Notes: generated from the letters alone by a model not told the origin. 64,000 nucleotides of DNA from Neorhizobium sp. NCHU2750 (GCF_003597675.1 NZ_CP030828.1:632001-696000); one strand, 5' to 3'; numbered from the stretch's first letter, positions 1 through 9,141 are shown. Program-made: numbers and translations.

Positions 1-831
1 GAAGCTGTCGCCAATCGCGCCGAAACTATCCTGTGACAGGTCCAGCCGCGCTCCACCTGCCATCTCAGCGGTCACGACCGTGCCGTTGCGGGCGATCGCC
101 TTCATCGGAATGAGGTTTTCGAACCCGACGAAGCCGGCAACGAAGGCATTGGCCGGCTTTCGGTAGAGCACTTCCGGCGTGTCCAGCTGCATGATGCGGC
201 CGGCATTCATGATCGCGACACGGTCGGATATCGAGAATGCCTCCTCCTGATCATGCGTGACGTAAAGCGACGTGGTGCCGTTCGCCTTCTGGAGCTGGCG
301 GATCTCGATGCGCATGTCGATCCTCAGCCTTGCATCGAGATTGGACAGCGGCTCGTCGAACATCAGCAGCGGCGGCTCGATGACGAGGGCGCGCGCCAGC
401 GCCACGCGCTGCTTCTGTCCGCCAGATAAGGCCGAGGGCAGGCGCTTGGCGACGGGGCCGAGCCCGACCCGGTCCAGCATCGCCAGTGCGCGCGCCACCC
501 GATCGGGCTTTTTGATGCCGCGCTGTTTCAGGCCGAAAGCGACATTGTCCAGCACCGTCAGGTGGGGAAAAAGCGCGTAATTCTGGAAGACGAGGCCGAT
601 ATCGCGGGCATGGGCCGGCAGGGCGGTCAGGTTCCTGTCCCCCAGCCTGACATGGCCTGATGTCGGTTGCAGGAAGCCTGCCACGATCCGCAGCGTCGTC
701 GTCTTGCCGCAGCCGGAGGAGCCGAGCAGCGAGACGAGCTCGCCGGCTTTGACGGAGAGCGACAGGTCGTCGAGGACCTGGTTCTGGCCATAGTGGGCGG
801 AGAGATTTTCGATGGTCAGCGATACGGTCAC
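1..831 (-). CDS. ABC importer ATPase, polyamine/iron type (PotA-like), 3' end cut off by window edge
   Basis: This is the cytoplasmic ATPase that would energise the two permeases encoded just upstream. The 277 visible residues contain a Walker A motif (GSSGCGKTT), a Q-loop (VFQNYALFPHLTV), the signature LSGGQKQR, Walker B (LLMFDEPLSNLD) and the H-loop (YVTHDQEEA). About 60 residues of the C-terminal regulatory domain (GFVGFENLIPM onward) are visible before the window ends. Such a TOBE-like tail is usual in PotA/FbpC/CysA-type ATPases. The start is a GTG 19 bp after the upstream permease stop; no in-frame ATG precedes the conserved N-terminus. No strong Shine-Dalgarno site is visible, so translation may be coupled. 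The subfamily is clear; the exact substrate is inferred from the binding protein. Confidence 0.93.
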   Translation of the reverse strand, partial: MTVSLTIENLSAHYGQNQVLDDLSLSVKAGELVSLLGSSGCGKTTTLRIVAGFLQPTSGHVRLGDRNLTALPAHARDIGLVFQNYALFPHLTVLDNVAFGLKQRGIKKPDRVARALAMLDRVGLGPVAKRLPSALSGGQKQRVALARALVIEPPLLMFDEPLSNLDARLRIDMRIEIRQLQKANGTTSLYVTHDQEEAFSISDRVAIMNAGRIMQLDTPEVLYRKPANAFVAGFVGFENLIPMKAIARNGTVVTAEMAGGARLDLSQDSFGAIGDSF

Positions 832-850
832 GCGGGATCAAGCCAATCGG

Positions 851-1648
851 TTATTTCGTCAGGAAGGTGAGGCCGAGCGTCATTTCGACGATGGCCATGA
901 CGCCTACGGTCACCAGCATCAGCAAGACGGAGACCGAGGCGATCGTCGGGTCGAAGAACTGTTCCATATGGGCGAGAATCTGGATCGGCAGGGTGGAAAT
1001 GCCGGGGCCGGTCAGGAAGACCGAAATCGATACGTCGTTGATCGAGGTGATGAAGGCGAGGATGAAGGCGGCAAGCACGCCGGCACGAATATTCGGCAGG
1101 ACGACCGTGAGAAAGGTCTTCAGCGGTGGACAACCGAGACTGATCGCGGCCTCCTCGACGGAAAAATCGAAGGAGGCGAGGCTCGCACCGACCACCCGCA
1201 CCGAATAGGGCAGTACCAGCAGCGCGTGCCCGAGGACGAGGCTCGCAAAGATCGGCAGGCCGAGCCCGATCGTGATCGACTTCAACAGTGAGAAACCGAA
1301 AACGATTTCCGGCACGAGGATCGGCAGGACGAACAGAGTACCGAGCCATCTTGGCAGCCCGATGCGATAACGTGACAATGCATAGGCGGCCGGAATGCCG
1401 ATGAGCAGAGACAGCGCGGTGCCGAGGATTGCCACCTGCAGGCTGGTGATTGCCGTCGTCGCAAAGGCCGATATTTCGAAAATATTGGAGAACCAGCGAA
1501 GCGTCAGGCCTCGCGGGGGGAAGGTGAGGTAGCTCGTATCGCTGAGCGAGGCACCGATAATGATGACGAGCGGAGCCAGAAGAAAGACGAATACAAGGGC
1601 GGCGAAAGCGCCAAGGAGCGGATGGATGCGGCCTGCCATGGGTGTCAC
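851..1648 (-). CDS. ABC importer inner-membrane permease, PotC-like
   Basis: This is the second membrane subunit of the polyamine-type importer (265 aa). Hydrophobic segments lie near residues 10-35, 65-90, 100-125, 130-155, 180-205 and 235-260. The EAA-type cytoplasmic loop is recognisable as EEAAISLGCPPLKTF, where the ATPase docks. Length and topology match PotC/FbpB-type permeases. The start used is a GTG four bases after GGAGG; an ATG three codons later (1639) is an equally possible start. The gene lies 10 bp downstream of the first permease and 19 bp upstream of the ATPase, so the four genes almost certainly form one minus-strand operon. Confidence 0.92.
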   Translation of the reverse strand: MTPMAGRIHPLLGAFAALVFVFLLAPLVIIIGASLSDTSYLTFPPRGLTLRWFSNIFEISAFATTAITSLQVAILGTALSLLIGIPAAYALSRYRIGLPRWLGTLFVLPILVPEIVFGFSLLKSITIGLGLPIFASLVLGHALLVLPYSVRVVGASLASFDFSVEEAAISLGCPPLKTFLTVVLPNIRAGVLAAFILAFITSINDVSISVFLTGPGISTLPIQILAHMEQFFDPTIASVSVLLMLVTVGVMAIVEMTLGLTFLTK

Positions 1649-1658
1649 ACCGCCTCCA

Positions 1659-2483
1659 TCATACGGTCATCGGATTGAGACGGCGGGCCATGCGGCTCAT
1701 GATCGAGACGACCGCGATCGTGATAACCACCATGATTGCCGCAATCGTCGAAGCGCCGACCCAGTCGAACGTGACCATGGCACGCTGATAGAGCAGGGTG
1801 CCCATCATCATCTGCCGCTCTCCGCCCAGAAGCTGCGGCGTGGCGTAGGAAGTAAAGCTGCCGGTGAAAACGAGGACGGCGCCGACGATCAGGCCCGGAA
1901 CGGCAAGTGGCAGGATGACCTGCAGGAAGGTCGCAAACGGCTTGGCTCCGAGCGAAGCGGATGCCTCGACCACATCGCGCGGAATGGCTTCGAGTACACC
2001 GGTCAGGGTGAGGATCATCAACGGCACGAAGAGATAGACCATCGCGACAATGACGGAGCCTTCGGTATAGAGCATTGAAAGGGGCTCTGTCGTAATGCCG
2101 AGGGAGATCAACAAATTGTTGATGATGCCATTCTTGCCGAGAATGATCAGCCAGGCGAAGGAGCGCACGACGACGCCGGTGAGCAACGGAAAGACCGCCG
2201 CAATGATGGCGATCGACTTCAGCCGCGCCGGCATCTGGGCGATCACATAAGCGGTCAGGAAGCCGACGATCAAAGAGAGCGCGGTGGTCATGAGCGCGAT
2301 ACGGAGTGTTCGATAGAGTATGCCGGTGCGGAAACCGCTGTTGAAGAAGGCGCTGTAGGTGGAGAATACGCCCCTCGGCTCGCCGAACGTGCTTGCAATG
2401 GTGATCAGTACCGGCACCACCAGCGCCAGGATGACCAGCAGCGTGGCGGGCAGCGTCAGTCCCCATTTGGCGAACCTGTTCAT
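1659..2483 (-). CDS. ABC importer inner-membrane permease, PotB-like
   Basis: This is the first membrane subunit of the importer (274 aa), with about six transmembrane helices. The first covers residues 8-30. The EAA loop reads VEASASLGAKPFATFLQVILP, as expected for the BPD_transp_1 fold. The protein pairs with the following permease to form the heterodimeric channel. It starts 17 bp after the binding-protein stop codon, which supports co-transcription. Family and role are secure; the substrate cannot be read from the permease. Confidence 0.92.
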   Translation of the reverse strand: MNRFAKWGLTLPATLLVILALVVPVLITIASTFGEPRGVFSTYSAFFNSGFRTGILYRTLRIALMTTALSLIVGFLTAYVIAQMPARLKSIAIIAAVFPLLTGVVVRSFAWLIILGKNGIINNLLISLGITTEPLSMLYTEGSVIVAMVYLFVPLMILTLTGVLEAIPRDVVEASASLGAKPFATFLQVILPLAVPGLIVGAVLVFTGSFTSYATPQLLGGERQMMMGTLLYQRAMVTFDWVGASTIAAIMVVITIAVVSIMSRMARRLNPMTV

Positions 2484-2500
2484 CGGATCACATCACGACT

Positions 2501-3541
2501 TCATTGTGAGAACAACTCGTTCCACTGGTCGATCCAGTCAGCCTTGGCCTCGTTCATCTTGTGGTAGTCTAAGAGCGACAGGCTGCCCACCTGTTCGGGG
2601 CCATAGGTCCAGATCTTCGCCTGTTCCGGGGTCAGTTGCACCTTGGTATTGATCGGCGCATCTACACCCTGTTCGGCTTCCTTTTGCTGAACGTCTTTAG
2701 ATAGGATGAAATTGATGAACTGGTAGGCGAGGTCGACGTTCTGGGAACCCTTGGGGATGTTCACGGTGTTGAGTGTCGCGATGTCGCCTTCCTTGAGCTT
2801 GGCCCAGACCATGGTCGGAACCGCCGCCTGCATGGAGGCGAGGGTGAAATCCTGGGCCAGCGCCACACGCACTTCGCCGGTGGAGATCAGGTTTACCAGT
2901 TCCGAGCCGGTATTGTAGTTCTTCACGACATTGGGTTTCAGCTCCTCGATCGCCGCGAAGGCGCTCTCGCTATCCTCGAAGGCATCGCTTTCGGCATGTT
3001 TGCCTGCCTGTACCACCACCATCGGGCCGGCAGTCGTGGTGATGCCCGGCAGCGAGACCGATTTCTCGAGATCCTCCCGCCAGAGCCCGTTCCATGAGGT
3101 TATCGGTGGTTTGACGGTGGCGCTGTCATAGACGATGCCGACGCGGCCGATCGTATAGGCCGGGCCGAACTTGCCCTGCGGCTGACGTCCGAGTTCATAG
3201 ATTTCGGAGAGGTTCGGGATCTTGGCGGGGTCGATTTCGGAGAACATCCCATCCTCGATGCCCTGCTGCGAAAAGCTGTCCGAGAGATAGATGACGTCGA
3301 CGCCCTTTCCATCGCGCAGCTTCAATTTGTTCAGCCTGTCGGCGTTGTTGCCGGTCTCGAAAACGATGTCGCAGCCGCAGATCTTCTTGAACGGCTCGAT
3401 GATGTTGGCGTTCATCTTTTCGCCATTATACCCCCACCAGGAAATGGTGATTGTCTTCGTTTGGGCCTGAGCCGTCACGGAGGTTGCGATCGCGGTGATT
3501 GCGGCAATCGCAGTGATACGAAGGAAAAGAGACACGTTCAC
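2501..3541 (-). CDS. Periplasmic solute-binding protein, PotD-like, of ABC importer
   Basis: This protein (346 aa) captures the substrate in the periplasm. It has a typical Sec signal peptide ending near residue 26 (AIATSVTAQA). The mature protein is of the polyamine/iron class of extracellular solute-binding proteins: an ISWWGYNG start, then a VDVIYLSDSF segment and WAKLKEGDIATLNTVNIPKGSQN. It heads the operon that continues with two permeases and an ATPase. The gene is divergent from the metal ATPase gene, with about 200 bp between them. Spermidine, putrescine, or a related cation or metal chelate are all possible ligands. I would not name one from sequence alone. Confidence 0.9.
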   Translation of the reverse strand: MNVSLFLRITAIAAITAIATSVTAQAQTKTITISWWGYNGEKMNANIIEPFKKICGCDIVFETGNNADRLNKLKLRDGKGVDVIYLSDSFSQQGIEDGMFSEIDPAKIPNLSEIYELGRQPQGKFGPAYTIGRVGIVYDSATVKPPITSWNGLWREDLEKSVSLPGITTTAGPMVVVQAGKHAESDAFEDSESAFAAIEELKPNVVKNYNTGSELVNLISTGEVRVALAQDFTLASMQAAVPTMVWAKLKEGDIATLNTVNIPKGSQNVDLAYQFINFILSKDVQQKEAEQGVDAPINTKVQLTPEQAKIWTYGPEQVGSLSLLDYHKMNEAKADWIDQWNELFSQ

Positions 3542-3686
3542 GGGATGGGTACCTCTCGCAGAAACGATTGACCGGCTGAGCCGGGTCTTGCGGCAAGTCT
3601 ATTTTTGCCTATCGCCGGCGGCAAGCCCGTTTGCCTTGTGCTCCACATGCGTAATGGTCGGCCTGCGATTTTTCTTCCTCTGGGTC

Positions 3687-3717
3687 TTGCAGCTCTAGTG
3701 ACTAGAGGTCTTAAAGA
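3687..3717 (+). promoter_or_regulatory. MerR-family (ZntR/CadR-type) promoter of the metal ATPase gene
   Basis: A -35-like TTGCAG and a -10-like TAAAGA are separated by 19 bp. The spacer contains a perfect palindrome, CTCTAGT-G-ACTAGAG (3693-3707). A long spacer centred on such a dyad is the hallmark of promoters activated by MerR-family metal sensors, which untwist the DNA to align the boxes. It lies 30 bp upstream of the preferred start codon of a Zn/Cd/Pb exporter, which fits. No merR-type gene is encoded in this window. Confidence 0.75.
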
Positions 3718-3747
3718 AAAGACTCGATGCGAAAGGCGGAGAGTGAA

Positions 3748-6066
3748 ATGTCCCCTGATGTAACCCAAGATCAGAGCTCAAACCAAGTGCGCTACAAGGT
3801 TGGCGGCATGGATTGCGCCAGCTGTGCTGCCAAGATCGATACGGCGGTCCGCCGTATGCCGGGTGTGAGAGACGTGGCTGTGTCAGTGTCGGCCGCAACA
3901 ATGACGGTCGATCACGACGGCAGCACGGATTTCGGTGCCGTTGAAAAGAAGATTGCGGGTCTCGGCTATACGCTGAGGGCATTGGGGCGCAAGGCTACGG
4001 TGCCGCAGGCCTATACACATAATCATCACCACGAACATGGCCCCGGCTGCGTTCATGATCATCACCAGCATGACCACAGCGGCTCACATGGAGGGAGGCA
4101 CGACCATGCACACCACCATGATGGCAGCCACGATCACGCGGGTCACAGCCATGCTGATCGCGATGCCGAGGAGATCGAGGGGTTGCATGGCCATGACCAT
4201 GGAGCAATGGAGGGTCCCTGGTGGAAATCGCAAAAGGGTCGGTTGACGATTGCCGCTGGACTTGCATTTGCTCTGGCCTATGGGCTCGGCCATCTTTTGC
4301 CGGCGTATGAGAGCTATCTTTTCATTGTCGCGATTCTGATCGGCCTTGTGCCGATCGCGCGCCGGGCGATCATGGCAGCGCTTGCCGGTACGCCATTCTC
4401 GATCGAGATGCTGATGACGATCGCGGCTGTCGGCGCCGTGGTCATCAATGCTGCAGAGGAGGCTGCCGCAGTCGTATTTCTGTTCCTGGTCGGCGAGCTG
4501 CTGGAGGGCGTTGCTGCCGGCAGGGCGCGGGCAAGTATCCAGGGCCTGACCGCGCTGGTGCCCAAAACCGCCCTGCTGGAAGAGGGCGGCAAGACCCGTG
4601 AGGTACCGGCTGAGGAACTGACGGTCGATACGATCATCCTCGTGCGTCCGGGCGACCGGATTTCGGCCGATGGCCTTATCCTGTCGGGCGACAGCGCAAT
4701 CGACGAGGCGCCGGTGACAGGCGAAAGCACACCTGTTCGCAAGGGCGAGGGGGGAAAGGTTTTTGCCGGTACGATCAATGGCGACGCAGCCTTGCGCGTG
4801 AAGGTGACGGCTGCAGCTCAAGACAACACGATCGCTCGTGTCGTGCGGCTGGTCGAGGAAGCACAGGAGAAGAAAGCGCCGACGGAACGCTTTATCGATC
4901 GCTTCTCCCGATACTACACACCGGGTGTCGTGGCTGTGGCGGCCCTCGTTGCGATCCTCCCACCGCTTATCGCAGGTGCGGACTGGAGCGAGTGGATCTA
5001 CAAGGGGCTGGCTATCCTGCTGATCGGCTGCCCCTGTGCTCTGGTGATCTCGACCCCGGCGGCCATCGCTGCCTCCCTCTCGGCAGGTGCGCGGCGCGGT
5101 CTGCTTTTGAAGGGTGGTGCTGTGCTGGAAATGCTCGGCAAGCTTACGGCGGTCGCGCTGGACAAGACCGGCACACTGACATCGGGAAAACCGCAGGTGA
5201 CGGACGTCATCGCGTTCGGTCGCAATGCCGAGGATGTCCTCCGTCTTTCGGCAGCACTCGAGACGGGGTCGAGCCACCCGCTCGCGCTTGCGGTGTTGGC
5301 CAAGGCGGACGAGGAAGAGGTCGATATTCCGGTCGCAACGGATACGAGAGCGATTGGCGGCAAAGGCGTTGCCGCTGTCGTCGAGGGAGCCGAGTTGTTT
5401 CTCGGTTCGCCAAAGGCTGCTGCAGAGCGCGTAGCCTTGCCGATGGCGCATGCGCGTCGCCTCGCGGGCCTGAACGACGAGGGCAAGACCGTCTCCGTGT
5501 TGGTTGTCGATGGCCTTTTGGCCGGAGCAATCGCCATGCGTGATGAGCCGCGTGCCGACGCAAAGGCTGGACTGCAGGCACTCGCCGACGCCGGTGTGAA
5601 GACCGTGATGCTGACGGGAGACAATGCTCGCACGGCAGCGGCGATCGGGGCAGATCTCGGCATAGAGGTACGCGCCGAACTGATGCCGGAAGACAAGCAG
5701 CGCATCGTCGGAGAGCTGCAGCGTGAAGGCTTCGTCGTCGGCAAGGTTGGTGACGGGATCAACGACGCGCCGGCTCTTGCAGCTGCCGATGTCGGGGTCG
5801 CCATGGGCGGTGGTACCGACGTGGCGCTGGAGACGGCCGATGCCGCAGTGCTCCATGGTCGCGTATCGGACATCGCCGGCATGATCGATCTCTCCAGGCG
5901 GACGATGCGGAATATCCATCAGAACATTGCGATTGCTCTCGGTCTGAAGGCGGTATTCCTGGTGACGACCATCATCGGCATCACGGGACTGTGGCCGGCA
6001 ATCCTTGCAGATACCGGCGCCACCGTGCTGGTGACGATCAATGCGTTGCGGCTCTTGCGAGCCTGA
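3748..6066 (+). CDS. zntA: Zn2+/Cd2+/Pb2+-exporting P1B-type ATPase
   Basis: This inner-membrane pump exports Zn(II), Cd(II) or Pb(II) using ATP (772 aa from this start). In order it has: an N-terminal HMA domain with GGMDCASC (Cys23, Cys26); a very His-rich linker at about residues 90-155; the transmembrane domain with the CPC motif (GCPCALV); the phosphorylated Asp472 in DKTGTLT; the SHPLAL nucleotide-binding motif; MLTGDN; and GDGINDAPALA. The last helices (TTIIGITGLWPAILADTGA) match the ZntA/CadA group rather than copper pumps. The start at 3748 is chosen because GGAG lies 9 bases upstream; an ATG at 3727 would add seven residues. The MerR-type promoter just upstream supports metal induction. 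Confidence 0.95.
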   Translation: MSPDVTQDQSSNQVRYKVGGMDCASCAAKIDTAVRRMPGVRDVAVSVSAATMTVDHDGSTDFGAVEKKIAGLGYTLRALGRKATVPQAYTHNHHHEHGPGCVHDHHQHDHSGSHGGRHDHAHHHDGSHDHAGHSHADRDAEEIEGLHGHDHGAMEGPWWKSQKGRLTIAAGLAFALAYGLGHLLPAYESYLFIVAILIGLVPIARRAIMAALAGTPFSIEMLMTIAAVGAVVINAAEEAAAVVFLFLVGELLEGVAAGRARASIQGLTALVPKTALLEEGGKTREVPAEELTVDTIILVRPGDRISADGLILSGDSAIDEAPVTGESTPVRKGEGGKVFAGTINGDAALRVKVTAAAQDNTIARVVRLVEEAQEKKAPTERFIDRFSRYYTPGVVAVAALVAILPPLIAGADWSEWIYKGLAILLIGCPCALVISTPAAIAASLSAGARRGLLLKGGAVLEMLGKLTAVALDKTGTLTSGKPQVTDVIAFGRNAEDVLRLSAALETGSSHPLALAVLAKADEEEVDIPVATDTRAIGGKGVAAVVEGAELFLGSPKAAAERVALPMAHARRLAGLNDEGKTVSVLVVDGLLAGAIAMRDEPRADAKAGLQALADAGVKTVMLTGDNARTAAAIGADLGIEVRAELMPEDKQRIVGELQREGFVVGKVGDGINDAPALAAADVGVAMGGGTDVALETADAAVLHGRVSDIAGMIDLSRRTMRNIHQNIAIALGLKAVFLVTTIIGITGLWPAILADTGATVLVTINALRLLRA

Positions 6067-6076
6067 ACCGTCAGGC
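6061..6076. terminator. Short hairpin holding both stop codons of a convergent gene pair
   Basis: GCCTGA-ACCG-TCAGGC forms a 6-bp stem with a 4-base loop. The left arm contains the TGA of the metal ATPase gene and the right arm contains the stop of the diguanylate cyclase gene on the other strand. There is no T-run on either side, so termination strength is uncertain. Confidence 0.45.
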
Positions 6077-7498
6077 CCGCTTGCGTCTTGCAGGTCGCGG
6101 TGCCAACTGGGAGGCGGGAACAAACGAACCCGACACGACGACGCTGCCGCGGCCAAAGGATTTGGCATGGTAGAGCGCAGCATCGGCGGCCTTGAAGGCG
6201 GTGTCGCAGGAAATGTCGGTGCTCTCTACGCTCTTGAGGCCAAAAGAGGCGGCGATCGAGATCTCCCCCTTCGACAAATCCATCGGCTTGGCAAGCGATC
6301 TGGACAGCCTTTGGCAGATTGCATCGGCGCGGTCTGCCGACATATCCGGCATCAGCATGGCAAATTCATCGCCGCCGAGACGGAAAAGGCGGTCTGTCAC
6401 TCGCGCTTTGTCGCGCAGCCGTGAGGCAACAGCTTTCAGTAGTTCGTCGCCGACGGCGTGGCCATAGGTGTCGTTGACCTCCTTGAAGCCGTCGAGATCG
6501 AGGCAGGCCACGACAAGCGGTCCTTTGCGGCTCAATTCGCGGAACTCTGTTTCCAGCAGAGATCGGTTGGCAAGGCCGGTCAGGAAGTCGTGCGTTGCTG
6601 CATGGCGCATCCGCCTTTCGCGGGCAACGAGTGCACGTGCCGTGTTGCGTGACATCCGCAGTGTAAAGATGCCTGCGGCAAGGAGGGCCGCGCCGACCGT
6701 GACCAGCAGGGGCAGCGACCGATACAGCAGATCGGATGCCGGCGTTGGAGGGCGCCACGAGAGAACTTTCTTCTCTCCATCCTGCCCGACTGCAATTTCG
6801 GCATAGGCCCGATCAGGCGTCACGGACTCAAGAGAACTGACGCGTGCGTCATCGAGCAGGAAACGGGTGCCGAAGAAATCCTGCAGGCTCCCTGTTATGG
6901 GCATCGCGGTGATCAGGATAGGTGCCCGCTCACCCTTCGGCTTTGCCGTGCCGAAATCGGGCTGGAACAGCGTTGCGGTCATCAGCACCGCATCGTCGCC
7001 CAGCACTTCGATGCGGCTGATGCTGACCGGTTTCGGAATGCCCACAATGGTGCGCCCAAGCTCACGGGAGCGGACATCGCTGACCAGCGTGGATGCATCG
7101 GCGACAATCGCGTCGGCGCCTCTGTCGAAGAAGCCCCGGTTCTTGACGCTGTCATCCGTGCGCCAATAGATCAGCTTGTCGGTGTGATCGAGGATCGCAA
7201 CGAAACGGGTGCGCGATGTGCCGATAAGCGAGGCGCCGATGTTGCGGTCCGTCCAATCGAAATCGAAGGCATTGTCGATCTTGGCGATGGACTCGTCCCA
7301 GATCGTCCACGCGGTCAGCGAGAATTCGATATCATTGATCCATAGATCGATATTGTGCCTGACGAGGTTTTCCTCGCGTTGGCGCAGGCCTGCATCGATT
7401 TGGGCAATGCCCACATAGGGGATAGTCGCCATGCCGCCGATCAGCACCGCAACAGCGATGAGAGCCGGGCCGACGAGCCTGAACTGGATGAAGCGCAT
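6071..7498 (-). CDS. Membrane-anchored diguanylate cyclase with periplasmic CHASE4-like sensor
   Basis: This protein (475 aa) would make cyclic di-GMP from two GTP. A transmembrane helix at about residues 8-30 and another near 255-280 flank a periplasmic domain containing WTIWDESIAKID and DWTDRNIG, typical of CHASE4 sensors. The C-terminal GGDEF domain has the intact active site (RLGGDEFAML). The RVTD motif five residues before it matches the RxxD inhibitory product-binding site. There is no EAL or HD-GYP domain, so it should be a cyclase only. It converges on the metal ATPase gene with a 4-bp gap. The signal sensed is unknown. Confidence 0.92.
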   Translation of the reverse strand: MRFIQFRLVGPALIAVAVLIGGMATIPYVGIAQIDAGLRQREENLVRHNIDLWINDIEFSLTAWTIWDESIAKIDNAFDFDWTDRNIGASLIGTSRTRFVAILDHTDKLIYWRTDDSVKNRGFFDRGADAIVADASTLVSDVRSRELGRTIVGIPKPVSISRIEVLGDDAVLMTATLFQPDFGTAKPKGERAPILITAMPITGSLQDFFGTRFLLDDARVSSLESVTPDRAYAEIAVGQDGEKKVLSWRPPTPASDLLYRSLPLLVTVGAALLAAGIFTLRMSRNTARALVARERRMRHAATHDFLTGLANRSLLETEFRELSRKGPLVVACLDLDGFKEVNDTYGHAVGDELLKAVASRLRDKARVTDRLFRLGGDEFAMLMPDMSADRADAICQRLSRSLAKPMDLSKGEISIAASFGLKSVESTDISCDTAFKAADAALYHAKSFGRGSVVVSGSFVPASQLAPRPARRKRA

Positions 7499-7822
7499 TG
7501 AGGTGAAGACGCCCTTCGAAACTGGCTTAAGCGGAATGCCCCTACTATCCGACAGAACTTCTTACGATGGTGTTATCATTCGTAGTCACCGATGAGATTG
7601 GAAGGCGGCTATTTCTGAATATCTGTGGACAGGGCGCTGGGCGTGTGTGCTCGCCGGATATCCGGTTTCCTGGCGGAATGCCGATTTTATTCGCCGCTCG
7701 GGACAAGCGTCCCGTAAAGATTGCATTTAGGATTTGGCGGTAAGGTCCTGTTAGTAACGTTCCGTCTTACGTCCTGGAACAGGTCGACACAGCGGAAGCG
7801 AGTGTATTGCGTACGGGTTCAC
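7499..7822. other. Intergenic region between divergent diguanylate cyclase and lysozyme genes
   Basis: No gene was found in these 324 bp. They must hold the two divergent promoters. A small hairpin, CGGGAC-AAGC-GTCCCG (7699-7714), lies about 110 bp before the lipoprotein start. No regulator site was recognised. Confidence 0.5.
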
Positions 7823-8950
7823 ATGCGTGTTTCTGCTGCCGCTTCGGCAATCTTGATCGCCTGTCTCGGCGTGTCCGGCTGCACATCGAGCTCCAGCACG
7901 GAGACGGCATTGACAGTGCCCCCGGCATCCGTGAAGGCGGCGCGCGTTCAGCCGCCGGCCGATATGCCTCGGTCCACCGCACCGGCCGGTCCGATGCCGA
8001 CAGCTCCCGGAATAGATCCGACGCCCGTGGCGGCTATCGTTCCACCTTCTCCGGTCGATGATCCGCGTGAACTCGCGTGGAACAAGCAGACAAGCGAGAC
8101 GCATGCATTTGACGGCATGGCAACGACGGTCGGCATGCCCGTTCCTTCCGAGCGACCTGTCGCCATGTTGCGGCCAGCCGCGCAACCGCTGCCGGCGGAC
8201 TTGCCGCTGCGTCGCAGCCGTGCCGATCGCCTGAAGATCTACGGCCATCGTTTCCGCGATGCAAAGCCGATCAATTTCGGCAGGGTTGCTCCACGCCAGT
8301 TCGCCGTCCATGGAGTGGACGTCTCCCGTTGGCAGGCCAATATCGATTGGCCGACGCTGAGGACGCAGGGTGCCAATTTTGCCTATATCAAGGCGACCGA
8401 TGGTGGCGACCACGTTGACCCGATGTTCATGGCCAATTGGCGCGGTGCGAGCAATGCGGGCATCCGGCGCGGCGCTTATCACTTCTTCTATTGGTGCCGT
8501 ACCGCCGGCGAGCAGGCTGATTGGTTCATTCGCAACGTGCCACGTGATCCCGATGCGCTCCCGCCGGTGATCGACGTGGAATATAATCACCAGTCAGACT
8601 GCAAGATGCGGCTTTCGACAGAGCGCGTGCTGGAGAAGATGCAGGTCTTCATGGACAAGCTGGAACGCTATTATGGTCAGCGCCCGGTGATCTACACATC
8701 GCCCGACTTCTATGCCGACCATCTGCAGGGACAATTCCGTAACTATCCCTTCTGGTTGAGATCTGTCGCGGCCCATCCCGCGAAGGTTTATCCCGACCGC
8801 AAATGGCTATTCTGGCAATATTCAGGCTCGGGCCTGTCGCAGGGCGTGGACGGCCGGATCGATCTCAACGTCTTCAATGGCAGCGAGAGCGGCTGGCACG
8901 AATGGGTGTCTCGGACCGGATGGTCTGGCCGCGCGGTGGCAGAGCGCTAG
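7823..8950 (+). CDS. Lipoprotein with GH25 (lysozyme/muramidase) domain
   Basis: This is a predicted outer-envelope lipoprotein (375 aa) that would cleave peptidoglycan glycan strands. The start at 7823 is chosen because it gives a clean lipoprotein signal ending in the lipobox LGVSGC (Cys20); an upstream in-frame ATG would bury it. A Pro/Ala-rich linker covers about residues 25-155. The C-terminal GH25 barrel begins at HGVDVSRWQANIDW, continues through FAYIKATDGG and GAYHFFYW, and carries the catalytic DVEYN motif. It ends with LFWQYSGSG and GRIDLNVFNG. The gene stands alone. Remodelling of the cell's own wall is more likely than attack on others, but this is inference. Confidence 0.9.
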   Translation: MRVSAAASAILIACLGVSGCTSSSSTETALTVPPASVKAARVQPPADMPRSTAPAGPMPTAPGIDPTPVAAIVPPSPVDDPRELAWNKQTSETHAFDGMATTVGMPVPSERPVAMLRPAAQPLPADLPLRRSRADRLKIYGHRFRDAKPINFGRVAPRQFAVHGVDVSRWQANIDWPTLRTQGANFAYIKATDGGDHVDPMFMANWRGASNAGIRRGAYHFFYWCRTAGEQADWFIRNVPRDPDALPPVIDVEYNHQSDCKMRLSTERVLEKMQVFMDKLERYYGQRPVIYTSPDFYADHLQGQFRNYPFWLRSVAAHPAKVYPDRKWLFWQYSGSGLSQGVDGRIDLNVFNGSESGWHEWVSRTGWSGRAVAER

Positions 8951-9062
8951 CGGAGCGCAGAAGGCTGGCAAGTCTCCTTCTGGATCTGCCGCAAAGATGG
9001 AGCGGCTGCCGGCCAGTCTTGGCAGGCGACAGGTTTATTGCCGATCACGCTATTAAGTTTCG

Positions 9063-9102
9063 AAAACGCCCCGCGCCGGGGACGCTGAACGGGCGCGGGG
9101 CG
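9063..9102 (-). terminator. Rho-independent terminator of the EmrAB-type efflux operon
   Basis: There is an 11-bp perfect G+C-rich stem (CGCCCCGCGCC at 9067-9077 pairing with 9092-9102). Read on the minus strand it is followed directly by TTTT. It sits 40 bp after the stop of the membrane-fusion gene. Confidence 0.9.
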
Positions 9103-9141
9103 TATTCCGTCCGGGTCGTGATACAGGCAGGCTGATCAATG

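Noticed and set aside
4084..6183. Long open frame (about 700 codons) antisense to the metal ATPase gene
   Set aside because: It mirrors the high third-position G+C of the real gene. Its translation has no recognisable domain and the sense frame is a clear P-type ATPase.
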